Shown piece after piece: positions 18,307-27,198 of a DNA stretch of 49,028 bases (the first letter of the stretch is position 1; every line of letters begins with the position of its first letter). The stretch spans positions 1-49,028 of the forward strand of contig NZ_AKIW01000070.1 of assembly GCF_000282635.1 (NCBI RefSeq), in the 5' to 3' direction. The notes beneath the pieces are model-generated. The model searched no databases and was not told the DNA's origin. It saw only the letters and a program-made list of their open reading frames with translations. Position numbers and translations under genes: made by a program. The DNA comes from Variovorax sp. CF313. Its GTDB lineage: Bacteria; Pseudomonadota; Gammaproteobacteria; Burkholderiales; Burkholderiaceae_C.

Positions 18307-19311
18307 CTACCTCCGGGTCTTCCTCGCGGGCTTCTTCGCCACCTGGCGCTGCGAGCGCTGCCGCAGCGTCGAACCCGAACCGCGCGGCGGGTTCGCCGGC
18401 GCCACGTCGTGCTGGCTCGCCCTCGAAGTGAAATCGCATGTCTTCACCGCCAGCTCGACGATGCGCGCCAGCGCGGGACTGGCGTTGTCGCGCCGGTAGA
18501 CCGCGCTGTAGACCAGCGGCGGCGGCATCGGGTCGCTCCTGACGACGCGCAGCAGGCCGCTCCTGATGTCCGGGCGCACGTAATCGAGCGCCTGCTGGCT
18601 GATACCGAAGCCGCTGATCGTCAATTCGCGCAGGACAGTCGTGCTGTTCGTCAGCAGCACCTTGCCGAAGCGGAAGCCATGCTCTGCGCGCCAGGCCTCG
18701 TAGAACCTGTTCTTCGAGGCACCGGCTGGCTGCTCGATCACCGGATAGTCGGCGAATTCATGCGGCTTCAGCGCCCGCTGTGGAATGCCCAGCCTCGGGC
18801 TCGCGATCCAGGCCTGGTCGACCTGCCCCACCTTGACCGACTCGAAGGCCTGTCCCCAGAAGGTGCCGGGCATGATGGACAGGTCGAGCTTGTTGGCCTC
18901 CAGCCGGTCGAAGAGCGTCAGTCCCGCATCGACCACCGGCTCGAGCGTCACCTCGGGATGCAGCTTCTGCAGCAGCTGAATCAGCCGCGTGAGCCAGGTC
19001 ATCGCGATCAGCTCCGTCACGCCCACCCGGAAGGTGCCGCGCAGTGTCTTGTCGAGGCTGATGTCGTGCTCGATGCGTTGCCACAGGCGCAGGGCCTCTT
19101 CCGCGAGCGGCAGCAGCTCGCGGCCGGAGTGGGCCAGCTCCAGGCCGTGCGAGGTGCGGTGCAGCAAGGGGCCACCCAGCGAATCCTCCAGCTCGGCCAG
19201 CCGCTTGGAGATGGCCGACTGCGTGGTGTGCAGCTTCACCGCCGCGGCGCTGAAGCTCTGGAGCTTGGCGCTGAAGAGAAAGGCCTCCAGCTGCTTGAAG
19301 GTGAAGTTCAT
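18307..19311 (-). CDS. LysR family transcriptional regulator
   Basis: A 334-residue LysR protein. The winged helix is at residues 4-60 (FKQLEAFLFSAKLQSFSAAA, then SAISKRLAELEDSLGGPLLHR). The effector domain follows (GTFRVGVTELIAMTWLTRLI). The last 18 residues are strongly basic (RQRSQRQVAKKPARKTRR), an unusual tail for LysR proteins. The start at 19311 gives the conserved MNFTFKQLEAF opening. It is divergent from an aminotransferase-Bug-aldolase operon, with a 102-base gap holding a small dyad (ACCG-N3-CGGT at 19356-19366), and is the likely regulator. Confidence 0.88.
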   Translation of the reverse strand: MNFTFKQLEAFLFSAKLQSFSAAAVKLHTTQSAISKRLAELEDSLGGPLLHRTSHGLELAHSGRELLPLAEEALRLWQRIEHDISLDKTLRGTFRVGVTELIAMTWLTRLIQLLQKLHPEVTLEPVVDAGLTLFDRLEANKLDLSIMPGTFWGQAFESVKVGQVDQAWIASPRLGIPQRALKPHEFADYPVIEQPAGASKNRFYEAWRAEHGFRFGKVLLTNSTTVLRELTISGFGISQQALDYVRPDIRSGLLRVVRSDPMPPPLVYSAVYRRDNASPALARIVELAVKTCDFTSRASQHDVAPANPPRGSGSTLRQRSQRQVAKKPARKTRR

Positions 19312-19413
19312 GCCTGCGGAATGTACGCCCGCGACCCGCCAGGAAAAAAAGGAATACCGCGACGGTCCGATTTCTCGTTTGCCCCCCGGCGGGAGCACTT
19401 TGATACTGCGTGC

Positions 19414-20643
19414 ATGCTTCACATCGCACCACGCCTGAATCGAATCAAGCCCTCTCCCAGCTCCATGGCCGGCCAGAGGGCGCGCGAGCTGCGCGCGATG
19501 GGCCGGGACATCCTCGGCCTCACCGCGGGCGAGCCCGACTTCGAGACGCCCGGCCACGTCAAGGACGCCGCCATCCGCGCCATGTCGGACGGCCAGACGC
19601 GCTACACCGACGTGGGCGGCACGCCAGCGCTGAAGGAAGCCATCGCGGGCAAGTTCCTGACCGAGAACGGGCTGGCCTACACGCCGGGCGAGATCATCGT
19701 CGGCACCGGCGCCAAGCAGGTGATCTTCAACGCGCTCATGTGCACGGTCGCGGCGGGCGACGAAGTCATCGTGCCGGCGCCCTACTGGGTGTCCTACCCC
19801 GACATCGCCCTGCTGGCCGGCGGAGTTCCGGTCTTCGTCGATTGCCCGGCGGCCGCGGGCTTCAAGCTCCAGCCCGCCGACCTCGAGCGCGCCATCACCC
19901 CCAGGACGCGCTGGCTGATGCTCAACTCGCCGAACAACCCGAGCGGGGCAACCTACACGCGCGTCGAGCTCCAGGCGCTGGCGGAGGTGCTGCGGCGCCA
20001 CCCCCATGTCTGGATACTGACGGACGACATCTACGAGCACCTGATCTACGGCGGCGTCGAATTCGCCACCATGGCCGAGGCGGCGCCCGACCTCAAGGAC
20101 CGCACGCTGACCGTGAACGGCGTGTCCAAGGCCTACGCGATGACGGGCTGGCGCATCGGCTACGGCGCAGGCCCCTCGGCGCTCGTCAAGGCGATGGTCA
20201 AGCTCCAGTCGCAAAGCACTTCCGGCCCGAACTCGATCGCGCAGGCGGCAGCCGTCGCGGCGCTCACGGGGCCGCAGGACACCATCGCCAGCAACCGGCA
20301 CGAATACGAAACGCGGCGCGACATGGTGGTCGCCGCGCTCAATGCCATCGACGGCATCCGCTGCGAGGTGCCCGACGGTGCGTTCTACGTCTTCGCCTCG
20401 TGCAGCGCTCTCTTCGGCCTTCGCACCGGCAAGGGCACGGTGATCGACAGCAGCGACGACTGGGTGATGCACCTGCTCGATTCGCAGGACCTTGCCGCCC
20501 TGCAAGGCAGCGCCTACGGGGTGCCCACGCATTTCCGCATCTCCTTCGCCGCCAGCACCGAACAACTGCTGGAAGGCTGCCGACGCATCGCGCGGGCACG
20601 CGACGAACTCTCGGGCCAAGCCATCAACCAGGAACCGCAATGA
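19414..20643 (+). CDS. PLP-dependent aminotransferase, class I (AspB-like)
   Basis: A 409-residue fold-type I aminotransferase. The PLP lysine is Lys239 in NGVSKAYAMTGWRIGYGAG. Other conserved segments are LGLTAGEPDFETPGHVK, LNSPNNPSGATYTR and ILTDDIYEHLIYGG; the substrate-carboxylate arginine is expected in THFRISFAAS. It overlaps the next gene by ATGA, so translation is coupled to the Bug receptor and then an aldolase. That setting suggests a catabolic role on an imported amino acid rather than general aspartate metabolism, though general aspartate aminotransferase activity is not excluded. Confidence 0.9.
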   Translation: MLHIAPRLNRIKPSPSSMAGQRARELRAMGRDILGLTAGEPDFETPGHVKDAAIRAMSDGQTRYTDVGGTPALKEAIAGKFLTENGLAYTPGEIIVGTGAKQVIFNALMCTVAAGDEVIVPAPYWVSYPDIALLAGGVPVFVDCPAAAGFKLQPADLERAITPRTRWLMLNSPNNPSGATYTRVELQALAEVLRRHPHVWILTDDIYEHLIYGGVEFATMAEAAPDLKDRTLTVNGVSKAYAMTGWRIGYGAGPSALVKAMVKLQSQSTSGPNSIAQAAAVAALTGPQDTIASNRHEYETRRDMVVAALNAIDGIRCEVPDGAFYVFASCSALFGLRTGKGTVIDSSDDWVMHLLDSQDLAALQGSAYGVPTHFRISFAASTEQLLEGCRRIARARDELSGQAINQEPQ

Positions 20644-21626
20644 AACTCCGCACCCTTCTGAAGCTGCTGCCGGCCCTTGCCATCGGCACCGCCTGGCTCG
20701 GCACCACCCAGGCATGGGCCGCCGATGCCTTTCCGTCGAAGCCGATCAAGGTCCTCGTGGGCTTCTCGCCCGGCGGGTCCAACGACATGGTGGCGCGCCT
20801 GATCGGACCGAAGCTGGCCGAAGGCCTCGGGCAGCAGGTGCTGATCGACAACCGGCCGGGCGCCGGCGGCAACATCGCCGCGTCGGCGATGCTTGCGGCG
20901 CCTGCCGACGGGCACACGCTGCTGATGTGCACCACAGGTACGCTGTCGATCCAGCCGCATGTGCTCAAGAGCATGCCCTTCGACTCCGAGAAGGACATCG
21001 TTCCGGTCACGCAGGTGGTCAATGCGCCCTACATGCTGCTGGTCAACTCGAATCTGCCGGTGAAGAGCGTGAAGGAACTCATCGCCTACGCCAGGCAGAA
21101 GCCCGGCGAGATCAACTTCGCCTCCTCGGGCACGGCAACGGGCGGACACCTTGCGGGCGAGATGCTGAAGAGCCGCGCGGGCATCGACATCGTCCACGTG
21201 GCCTACAAGGGCACCGGCCAGGCGATGACGGACCTCATCGCGGGCCAGGTCTCGATGATCTTCGACCAGCCCGTGAGCTCGATGCAGTACGCCCGCTCGG
21301 GCAAGCTGCGCGCGCTGGCGGTGGCCAGCCCGCGCCGGCTACCGGCCTTTCCGGACATCCCGACCGTGGCGGAAGCCGGCGTTCCCGACTTCGACCCCGT
21401 GACCTGGGCCGGCATCTGCGCTGCGAAGAACACGCCGCCGGCCGTGGTCGAACGCATCCAGCGCGAAGTCGCCAAGGTGCTCGCGATGCCCGAGATCGCC
21501 AAGCGGCTTATCGCCGACGGGCTGGAGCCCGTGGGAAGCACGCCAGAGCAGTTCCGTGCCTTCCTGGCTGCGGACAAGCGCAAGTGGGGCCGCGTGGTGA
21601 AGGACGCCGACATCAAGGCCGAATGA
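20640..21626 (+). CDS. Bug/TctC family periplasmic receptor
   Basis: A 328-residue receptor with signal peptide (cleavage near AWA-ADAFPSKP). Bug signature segments include FPSKPIKVLVGFSPGGSND, LIDNRPGAGGNIAAS and HVAYKGTGQAMTDLIAGQV. Start and stop codons overlap the neighbouring genes (ATGA on both sides), so it belongs to the aminotransferase-aldolase operon and probably binds that pathway's carboxylated substrate. TctA and TctB partners are absent here. Confidence 0.88.
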   Translation: MKLRTLLKLLPALAIGTAWLGTTQAWAADAFPSKPIKVLVGFSPGGSNDMVARLIGPKLAEGLGQQVLIDNRPGAGGNIAASAMLAAPADGHTLLMCTTGTLSIQPHVLKSMPFDSEKDIVPVTQVVNAPYMLLVNSNLPVKSVKELIAYARQKPGEINFASSGTATGGHLAGEMLKSRAGIDIVHVAYKGTGQAMTDLIAGQVSMIFDQPVSSMQYARSGKLRALAVASPRRLPAFPDIPTVAEAGVPDFDPVTWAGICAAKNTPPAVVERIQREVAKVLAMPEIAKRLIADGLEPVGSTPEQFRAFLAADKRKWGRVVKDADIKAE

Positions 21627-22327
21627 ACGGAATCGAGAACATGAGCCAGCTTCCAGACATCGTCCGCGACTTCGAGCGCGTCTCCTCCGACCTGATTCGC
21701 CAGGCCTCGGCCTTCCAGCCCGCCATCCTCGCCGACGTGGCCGGCCGCCGGGGCGCCCTGCACGGCCGCATCCAGGCCTTGCGCCATCGGATGAAACTGG
21801 TGGGCAGCGCGCTCACGGTGGAAGTGCGGCCCGGCGACAACCTGATGATCCATGCCGCCATCGCGCTCGCGAAGCCCGGTGACGTGCTGGTGATCGACGG
21901 CAAGGGCGACCAGAGCGCCGCCCTCATGGGCACGATCATGATGAACGCCTGCCGCCAGGTCGGCATCGCCGGCGTGGTGATCGACGGCGCGGTGCGCGAC
22001 AGCGTGGAAATCGACGAAATGGGCTTTCCGGTGTTCTCGGTCGGCACCAATCCCAACGGGCCGACCAAGCTGGCCTCGGGGCGCATCGGGCATCCGGTGT
22101 CGGTGGGCGGCGTGGCGGTACGCCCCGGTGACCTCGTCATCGGCGATGCGGATGGCGTGGTCGTCGTCGAGCGGGAGAAGGTGGAGACGCTTCTTCAGGC
22201 GGCGGCGAAGAAGGTCGAGGACGAGGCTGCGCGCATCGAGGCCATCAAGAATGGCAACACGGCTGCCAAATGGCTGAACTCCGCGCTGCGCAACGCGGGC
22301 GTTCTCAAGGAAAACGAGACCCTCTAG
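21623..22327 (+). CDS. RraA-like aldolase (HMG/CHA aldolase family)
   Basis: A 234-residue RraA-fold protein. The catalytic and metal segment GVVIDGAVRDSVEIDEMGFPVFS contains the Arg-Asp pair typical of 4-hydroxy-4-methyl-2-oxoglutarate/4-carboxy-4-hydroxy-2-oxoadipate aldolases, and GDLVIGDADGVVVV follows. These enzymes split the substrate into pyruvate plus pyruvate or oxaloacetate, and also decarboxylate oxaloacetate. A true RNase E inhibitor is shorter and would not sit in such an operon. The start at 21623 gives ATGA coupling; ATG at 21641 is an alternative. The C-terminal extension (AKWLNSALRNAGVL) matches aldolase-type members. Confidence 0.85.
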   Translation: MNGIENMSQLPDIVRDFERVSSDLIRQASAFQPAILADVAGRRGALHGRIQALRHRMKLVGSALTVEVRPGDNLMIHAAIALAKPGDVLVIDGKGDQSAALMGTIMMNACRQVGIAGVVIDGAVRDSVEIDEMGFPVFSVGTNPNGPTKLASGRIGHPVSVGGVAVRPGDLVIGDADGVVVVEREKVETLLQAAAKKVEDEAARIEAIKNGNTAAKWLNSALRNAGVLKENETL

Positions 22328-22370
22328 GGTCGGGCGTCATCAGCTGGTGACGCGGACACGAAGCGAATAC

Positions 22371-22398
22371 GAAGAAAAGGCCCGAAGGCCCGTTCTTC
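22371..22398. terminator. Bidirectional terminator-like hairpin between convergent genes
   Basis: GAAGAAAAGGCC (22371-22382), CGAA loop, GGCCCGTTCTTC (22387-22398) fold with eleven of twelve positions paired, counting one G-U. On the minus strand it closes with a UUCG loop followed by a T-rich arm. It lies 44 bases after the aldolase stop and 17 after the minus-strand gene ending at 22416, so it can serve both. Confidence 0.6.
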
Positions 22399-22415
22399 AT
22401 GCTTGCCGGTTCGGC

Positions 22416-22766
22416 TTACAGGCCTGCCTGGCGCGTGAACGACACGCTGGGCTTCTTGTAGGCTTGCGGCACTTCGTCGCGGTAGAACGCGCGGCGATCG
22501 AGGCTGGCGAGCGGGTCGTGAGCCTTGGCAACGGCTTCGGCTTGCACGGTCGCACGGTCGGCGGTCGACGTGAAGGCCTGTGCGCCAGCGCTGGAGGCAT
22601 CGGCGTACTCGTTGCCGGCGCGTGCGGCGGCAGCGGCCTGCGGTGCGACTTCGGCGCGGGTGACAGAAGAGTTCACGACGTGCACGCCGTCGTAGGTTTC
22701 TGCATGGGCTCCGGCAGCGGCCAGGAGCGAGAGAGCAGCAGCAGCGAGGATCTTCGAGGCATTCAT
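22416..22766 (-). CDS. Small exported protein, DUF4148-like
   Basis: A 116-residue protein with a clear signal peptide (MNASKILAAAALSLLAAAGAHA, cut before ETYDG). The rest is Ala-rich, with repeated Arg/Ala segments (SVTRAEVAPQAAAAARA, DRATVQAEAVAKAHDP) and ends in YKKPSVSFTRQAGL. It resembles the short periplasmic DUF4148-type proteins common in Burkholderiales, though that family match is from pattern only. GAAGGAG lies eight bases before the ATG. It stands alone, convergent with the aldolase operon. No function is known. Confidence 0.7.
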   Translation of the reverse strand: MNASKILAAAALSLLAAAGAHAETYDGVHVVNSSVTRAEVAPQAAAAARAGNEYADASSAGAQAFTSTADRATVQAEAVAKAHDPLASLDRRAFYRDEVPQAYKKPSVSFTRQAGL

Positions 22767-22894
22767 TTCAATCTCCTTCAGGTGGTTGGTTGGTGAGGAG
22801 AAGTTTGATCCTGAAAAGCCTCGAAAAACACCGGCAAAAGGAACCACGGCGTTCACAGGATTGAAACAATCGAACCCTTGAAAACAGCCGGTCG

Positions 22895-23236
22895 TCAATG
22901 GCTGATCATCCACGGTCGCCGCGACGGCGCAGACTTGGCCCCGCTCGGCGCCGTCACCGTCGCACTTCGTTTGCCCGAGCCGCAGCAGCCGCACCCCGCC
23001 GGATGCTTGAAGCGCGCGTAGTCGCGCGAGTTGCCCGGCTCGTGCCGCGCGCGCTCGTTGGTTTCCATGGCGCGGCGCGTGCCCGAGGCCATCAGTGCGA
23101 GCCGCGGCGCGGCCGACAGCACGCGCGGCGAAGCGCATCCGCAATCGGGGCACGCAGCCGCCTCGTCGCGCAGGCCTGAGGGCCGCAACGCCTCGAAGCC
23201 GCCGCACTGCCCGCAGGCGTAGTCGTAGGTCGGCAT
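22895..23236 (-). CDS. fmdB: FmdB family zinc-ribbon protein
   Basis: A 113-residue protein. The FmdB/CxxC_CxxC zinc ribbon is at residues 1-40: MPTYDYACGQCGGFEAL followed by ACPDCGCASPRVLS. The C-terminal part is basic and contains another cysteine group, AGCGCCGSG. It is eight bases downstream of fmdA. FmdB was first noted as a putative regulatory protein next to the Methylophilus formamidase gene, but its mechanism is unknown. It is the last gene of the urt-fmd operon. Confidence 0.88.
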   Translation of the reverse strand: MPTYDYACGQCGGFEALRPSGLRDEAAACPDCGCASPRVLSAAPRLALMASGTRRAMETNERARHEPGNSRDYARFKHPAGCGCCGSGKRSATVTAPSGAKSAPSRRPWMISH

Positions 23237-23244
23237 GGCTTGCT

Positions 23245-24477
23245 TCAGCGCAGGTCGCGCGACAGCGGCATGTCGATGCTGCCGTCGATGAACTTCACCG
23301 GGCCCGAGGCGTTCGGGTTGATGTCGAAGTCGAAGATGCCCGTGGGCAGCCACAGCGTGGCGCACGAGTTGGGCACGTCGACCACCCCGCTGATGTGGCC
23401 CTGAACCGGCGCCGTGCCCAGGATCGAATAGGCCTGCGCGCCCGAGTAGCCGAACTTCTTCAGGTACTCGATGGCGTTCAGGCAGGCCTGGCGGTAGGCC
23501 ACGTTCACGTCGAGGTAGTGCTGCTTGCCGCTCTCGTCGACCGAGATGCCTTCGAAGATCAGGTAGTCGTTGTACTGCGGCGTGATCGGGCTGGGCTTGA
23601 AGATCGGGTTCTTGATGCCGTACTTGGCCATGCCGCCCTTGATGAGCGTGACCTTCATGTGGACCCAGCCAGCCATCTCGATGGCGCCGCAGAAGGTGAT
23701 CTCGCCGTCGCCCTGGCTGAAGTGCAGGTCGCCCACGCTCAGGCCCGCGCCATCGACGTACACGGGGAAGAACACCTTCGAACCGCGCGACAAATCCTTG
23801 ATGTCGCAGTTGCCGCCGTGCTCGCGCGGCGGCACGGTGCGCGCGCCTTCGGCGGCTGCCTTGGCGCGGGCTTCACCGGTCATCTTTCCCATGTGGGCAG
23901 TGCCCGCAAACGGCGGGTTCGCGAGGCCGGGCACACGTTCCGGATCGGTGGCGATAAGGGCCTTCTCGCGCTCGTTCCACATGTCGAGCATGGGCTTGTC
24001 GGGCAGGCAGCCGATCAGGCCGGGGTGGATCAGCCCCGCGAAGTTCACGCCCGGAACGTGGCGTGAACTGGTGAACATGCCCTTGAAGTCCCAGATCGAT
24101 TTCTGCGCCTCGGGGAAGTGGTCGGTCAGGAAGCCGCCGCCGTTCTTCTTCGAGAAGAAACCGTTGAAGCCCCAGAGGCTGTCCTGCTTGGCGCCGATGT
24201 CGAGCAGATCAACCACCAGCAGGTCGCCGGGCTCCGCGCCCTTCACGCCCACGGGGCCCGAGAGGTAGTGGACGGTGCTCAGGTCGATGTCGCGCACGTC
24301 GTCGGCGCTGTCGTTGTTCTTGATGAAGCCGCCGGTCCAGTCGAAAGTCTCGAGGATGAAGTCGTCGCCCGGGTTGACCCAGCAGGCCATCGGAATGTCC
24401 GGATGCCAGCGATTGTGGATGTTCTCGTTCTCGACGGGCGACTTGGTCAGGTCGACCTTGATCAGCGTGTCAGTCAT
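23245..24477 (-). CDS. fmdA: Formamidase/acetamidase FmdA
   Basis: A 410-residue FmdA_AmdA family enzyme, hydrolysing formamide or short aliphatic amides to ammonia and the acid. Conserved segments include GPVGVKGAEPGDLLVVDLLDIG, HVPGVNFAGLIHPGLIGC, PPREHGGNCDIKDLSRGS and SVGDLHFSQGDGEITFCGAIE, all in family order and at full length. There is no signal peptide, so it is cytoplasmic. It lies 36 bases after urtE on the same strand, so substrate import and hydrolysis are linked. No urease gene is present, which favours amide over urea as the operon's substrate. Confidence 0.95.
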   Translation of the reverse strand: MTDTLIKVDLTKSPVENENIHNRWHPDIPMACWVNPGDDFILETFDWTGGFIKNNDSADDVRDIDLSTVHYLSGPVGVKGAEPGDLLVVDLLDIGAKQDSLWGFNGFFSKKNGGGFLTDHFPEAQKSIWDFKGMFTSSRHVPGVNFAGLIHPGLIGCLPDKPMLDMWNEREKALIATDPERVPGLANPPFAGTAHMGKMTGEARAKAAAEGARTVPPREHGGNCDIKDLSRGSKVFFPVYVDGAGLSVGDLHFSQGDGEITFCGAIEMAGWVHMKVTLIKGGMAKYGIKNPIFKPSPITPQYNDYLIFEGISVDESGKQHYLDVNVAYRQACLNAIEYLKKFGYSGAQAYSILGTAPVQGHISGVVDVPNSCATLWLPTGIFDFDINPNASGPVKFIDGSIDMPLSRDLR

Positions 24478-24513
24478 GTGCAGTGGCTCCTGGTTGGGTT
24501 GGTTGTGGTCAGA

Positions 24514-25215
24514 TCAAACGGAGAGATAGGCCTTGATGTGGTCGACATCTGTCTTGTCGCGCGCGGTCTCGTGCACGAACCGGCCGCCTTCAATGACGAA
24601 GAGCCTGTCGGCCACGTCCATCGCGAAACTGAGCACCTGCTCGGACACGACGATGGTGATGCCGCGCAGCTTGCGGATCTCGTTGAGCGCCTTGGCGATG
24701 TCCTTGATGATCGAAGGCTGGATACCTTCGGTGGGCTCGTCGAGCAGCAGCACCTTGGGGTCGGTGACGAGGGCGCGCGCAATCGCAAGTTGCTGCTGCT
24801 GGCCGCCGGAGAGGTTGCCGCCCTTGCGGGTCTTCATGTCCCACAGCACGGGGAACAGCGCGTAGATTTCCTCGGGGATTCGGCGGGTCTTCGAGTTTTC
24901 CAAGCCGGTCTGGATGTTCTCTTCCACTGTCAGCGTCGGGAAGATCATGCGGCCTTGCGGCACGTAGGCGATGCCCTTGGCGACGCGGCGAAAGCTCTCG
25001 TCGCGCGACACGTCCTGGCCTGCCACCTCGATGCGCCCGCTCTTCAACGGCAACACGCCCATCAGGCCCTTGAACAGCGTGGTCTTGCCCATGCCGTTGC
25101 GGCCCATGATGGCGATGGTTTCGTTGGCATGGCCCTCGAACGAGATGCCGTGCAGCGCCTCGCTCTGGCCGTAGGCGACGTGCAGGTCTTCGACCTTCAG
25201 GTTGATGTTGCTCAT
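24514..25215 (-). CDS. urtE: Urea/amide ABC transporter ATPase UrtE
   Basis: A 233-residue LivF-type ATPase. Walker A is GRNGMGKTT, the signature LSGGQQQQLAIARAL, Walker B VLLLDEPTEGIQPS. TEGIQPSII after Walker B is characteristic of UrtE. It starts one base after the urtD stop. With UrtD it energises uptake through UrtB and UrtC. Confidence 0.93.
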   Translation of the reverse strand: MSNINLKVEDLHVAYGQSEALHGISFEGHANETIAIMGRNGMGKTTLFKGLMGVLPLKSGRIEVAGQDVSRDESFRRVAKGIAYVPQGRMIFPTLTVEENIQTGLENSKTRRIPEEIYALFPVLWDMKTRKGGNLSGGQQQQLAIARALVTDPKVLLLDEPTEGIQPSIIKDIAKALNEIRKLRGITIVVSEQVLSFAMDVADRLFVIEGGRFVHETARDKTDVDHIKAYLSV

Positions 25216-25216
25216 G

Positions 25217-25960
25217 TCAGTGGCCCAGGTAGACGTCGATGACCTTCGGATCGGCCTGCACCTTCTCCATCGGCCCCTCGGCAAGGATCTTTCCCTGGTG
25301 CATCACGGTAACCTTGTGCGCGATCTGCTTCACGAAGGCCATGTCATGCTCGATGACGATCACTGCGCGGTTCTGGCAGATGCGCTTGAGCAGCTCGGCC
25401 GTGAGTTCGCGTTCGCGCGCGCTCATGCCGGCGATGGGCTCGTCGAGCATCAACAGCTCCGGCTCCTGCATCAGCAGCATGCCGATCTCGAGCCACTGCT
25501 TTTGGCCGTGGCTCAGCAAGCCGGCCTCGGTGTCGAGCTTGTCGGCAAGGCCGATGTCCTCGGCAATGGCCTGCACCTTGTTCTTGACCTCGTCGTCGCA
25601 CCTGAAAGCCAGCGCACCGAACACCGAGCGGCCCTTCGGGAATGAGACCTCCAGGTTCTGGAACACCGAGAGGTTCTCGTAGATCGACGGCGTCTGGAAC
25701 TTGCGCCCGATACCCAGCCGCACGCGCTTGTGTTCGGCCATCTTCGTGAGCTCGGTGTTGTTGAACTTGATGCTGCCGGCGCTCGCGCGCGTCTTGCCGC
25801 AGATCAGGTCGAGCAGCGTGGTCTTGCCGGCTCCGTTGGGGCCGATGATCACGCGCAGCTCGTTGCGGTCGATGTACAGCGTGAGGTCGTCAATGGCCTT
25901 GAAGCCATCGAAGGACACGGTGAGGTCTTCCACGGCGAGCGCGAAGTCGGTGTTGCTCAT
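25217..25960 (-). CDS. urtD: Urea/amide ABC transporter ATPase UrtD
   Basis: A 247-residue LivG-type ATPase: Walker A GPNGAGKTTLLDLICG, degenerate signature LSHGQKQWLEIGMLL (the usual UrtD form), Walker B LLMLDEPIAGMSARE, and switch His in VIVIEHDMAFVKQIA. It lies 18 bases downstream of urtC and abuts urtE, as in known urt operons. Confidence 0.93.
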   Translation of the reverse strand: MSNTDFALAVEDLTVSFDGFKAIDDLTLYIDRNELRVIIGPNGAGKTTLLDLICGKTRASAGSIKFNNTELTKMAEHKRVRLGIGRKFQTPSIYENLSVFQNLEVSFPKGRSVFGALAFRCDDEVKNKVQAIAEDIGLADKLDTEAGLLSHGQKQWLEIGMLLMQEPELLMLDEPIAGMSARERELTAELLKRICQNRAVIVIEHDMAFVKQIAHKVTVMHQGKILAEGPMEKVQADPKVIDVYLGH

Positions 25961-25978
25961 GAGGGTGTGGCTCCGGGT

Positions 25979-27169
25979 TCAGGCGTGCTGGCTGCCGACG
26001 CCGTCGGGCAGCGTGGGTTCGGATGGTGTGGCTGTGGGCACCACGGGTGCTGCGGCCGCCGGTCGCTTGACTGCCGCATCGCGCAAGGCTTGGCGGCGCG
26101 ATTTCCACCATGGCCGGATCTTTTCTTCCCACAAACCCGCGAGCCCCATCGGGAAGGCCATGGTCACGCCGATGAAGAGGCCCGCCATCAGGAACAGCCA
26201 CAGGTCCGGAAAGCTCTCCGAGAACAGCGTCTTGCCCGCATTCACCAGCAGCGCGCCATACACCGCGCCCACCAGGCTCATGCGCCCGCCCACCGCACAG
26301 AAGATCACCATCTCGATCGAAGGCACGATGCCCACGAAACTCGGCGACATGAAACCCACCTGCAGCGCGAACATCGCGCCACCGATGCCCGAAAGCGCGG
26401 CCGCCAGGCAGAAGATGAAGACCTTGAAGTTCGACACGTCGTAGCCCGAGAAGCGCACCCGGTCTTCCTTGTCGCGCATGGCCAGCAGCAGCGTGCCGAG
26501 CTTGCTTGTCTGCACCCAGCGGCACAGCACGATGCTCGCCACCAGCAGGCCGACGCAGACGTAATACAGCACGTACTTGGCGCCGTCTGTGCGCGTGTCC
26601 CAGCCCAGCATCGTCTTCAGGTCGGTCATGCCGTTCACGCCGCCCGTATAGCCCTGCTGGCCGATGATGAGCACGGTGCAGATGAGCGCCACCGCCTGCG
26701 TGATGATCGCGAAGTACACGCCGCCCACGCGCCGCTTGAACATCGCGAAGCTCACGAGCCAGGCCAGCGCCATCGGCGCCAGCACCACCAGCGCGAGGCT
26801 CAGCGGCAGGCTCTTGAACGGCAGCCACAGCGCGGGCAGTTCGGTGATCTGGTTCCAGTCCATGAAGTCCGGAATGCCGGGCGTGGTCTGGATCTTGGTG
26901 GAAACGGGGTCGGAGGCTTCAAGCTTGAGGAACATCGCCATCGCATAGCCGCCGATGCCGAAGAACACGCCCTGCCCCAGGCTCAGCACGCCGCCGTAGC
27001 CCCACACCATCACGAGGCCCACGGCCACGAAGGCGTAGGTGAGGTATTTGCCCACGAGGTTGAGGCGGAAGATGTCGAGCGACAGCGGCAGCACCACCGC
27101 GAGCAGCAGCACCAGCAGCAACAGGCTGCCGAGCTGGTAGCGCTGGATCGAGGCCTTGATGAAATTCAT
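25979..27169 (-). CDS. urtC: Urea/amide ABC transporter permease UrtC
   Basis: A 396-residue LivM-type permease with about ten hydrophobic helices. It carries YGGVLSLGQGVFFGIGGYAMAM and GVYFAIITQAVALI, both UrtC-type segments, and the ATPase-contact loop in RVRFSGYDVSNFKVFIF. The ATG at 27169 has GGAG nine bases upstream; a TTG five codons earlier is less likely. An Ala/Pro-rich C-terminal tail of about 40 residues extends beyond the membrane part. Confidence 0.92.
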   Translation of the reverse strand: MNFIKASIQRYQLGSLLLLVLLLAVVLPLSLDIFRLNLVGKYLTYAFVAVGLVMVWGYGGVLSLGQGVFFGIGGYAMAMFLKLEASDPVSTKIQTTPGIPDFMDWNQITELPALWLPFKSLPLSLALVVLAPMALAWLVSFAMFKRRVGGVYFAIITQAVALICTVLIIGQQGYTGGVNGMTDLKTMLGWDTRTDGAKYVLYYVCVGLLVASIVLCRWVQTSKLGTLLLAMRDKEDRVRFSGYDVSNFKVFIFCLAAALSGIGGAMFALQVGFMSPSFVGIVPSIEMVIFCAVGGRMSLVGAVYGALLVNAGKTLFSESFPDLWLFLMAGLFIGVTMAFPMGLAGLWEEKIRPWWKSRRQALRDAAVKRPAAAAPVVPTATPSEPTLPDGVGSQHA

Positions 27170-27198
27170 CGGAACGTTCTCCAAAACAGGAATCGGGT

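Noticed and set aside
21623..22327. RNase E inhibitor RraA as the function of the RraA-fold protein
   Set aside because: The operon context, greater length and C-terminal extension fit the aldolase branch of this fold better.
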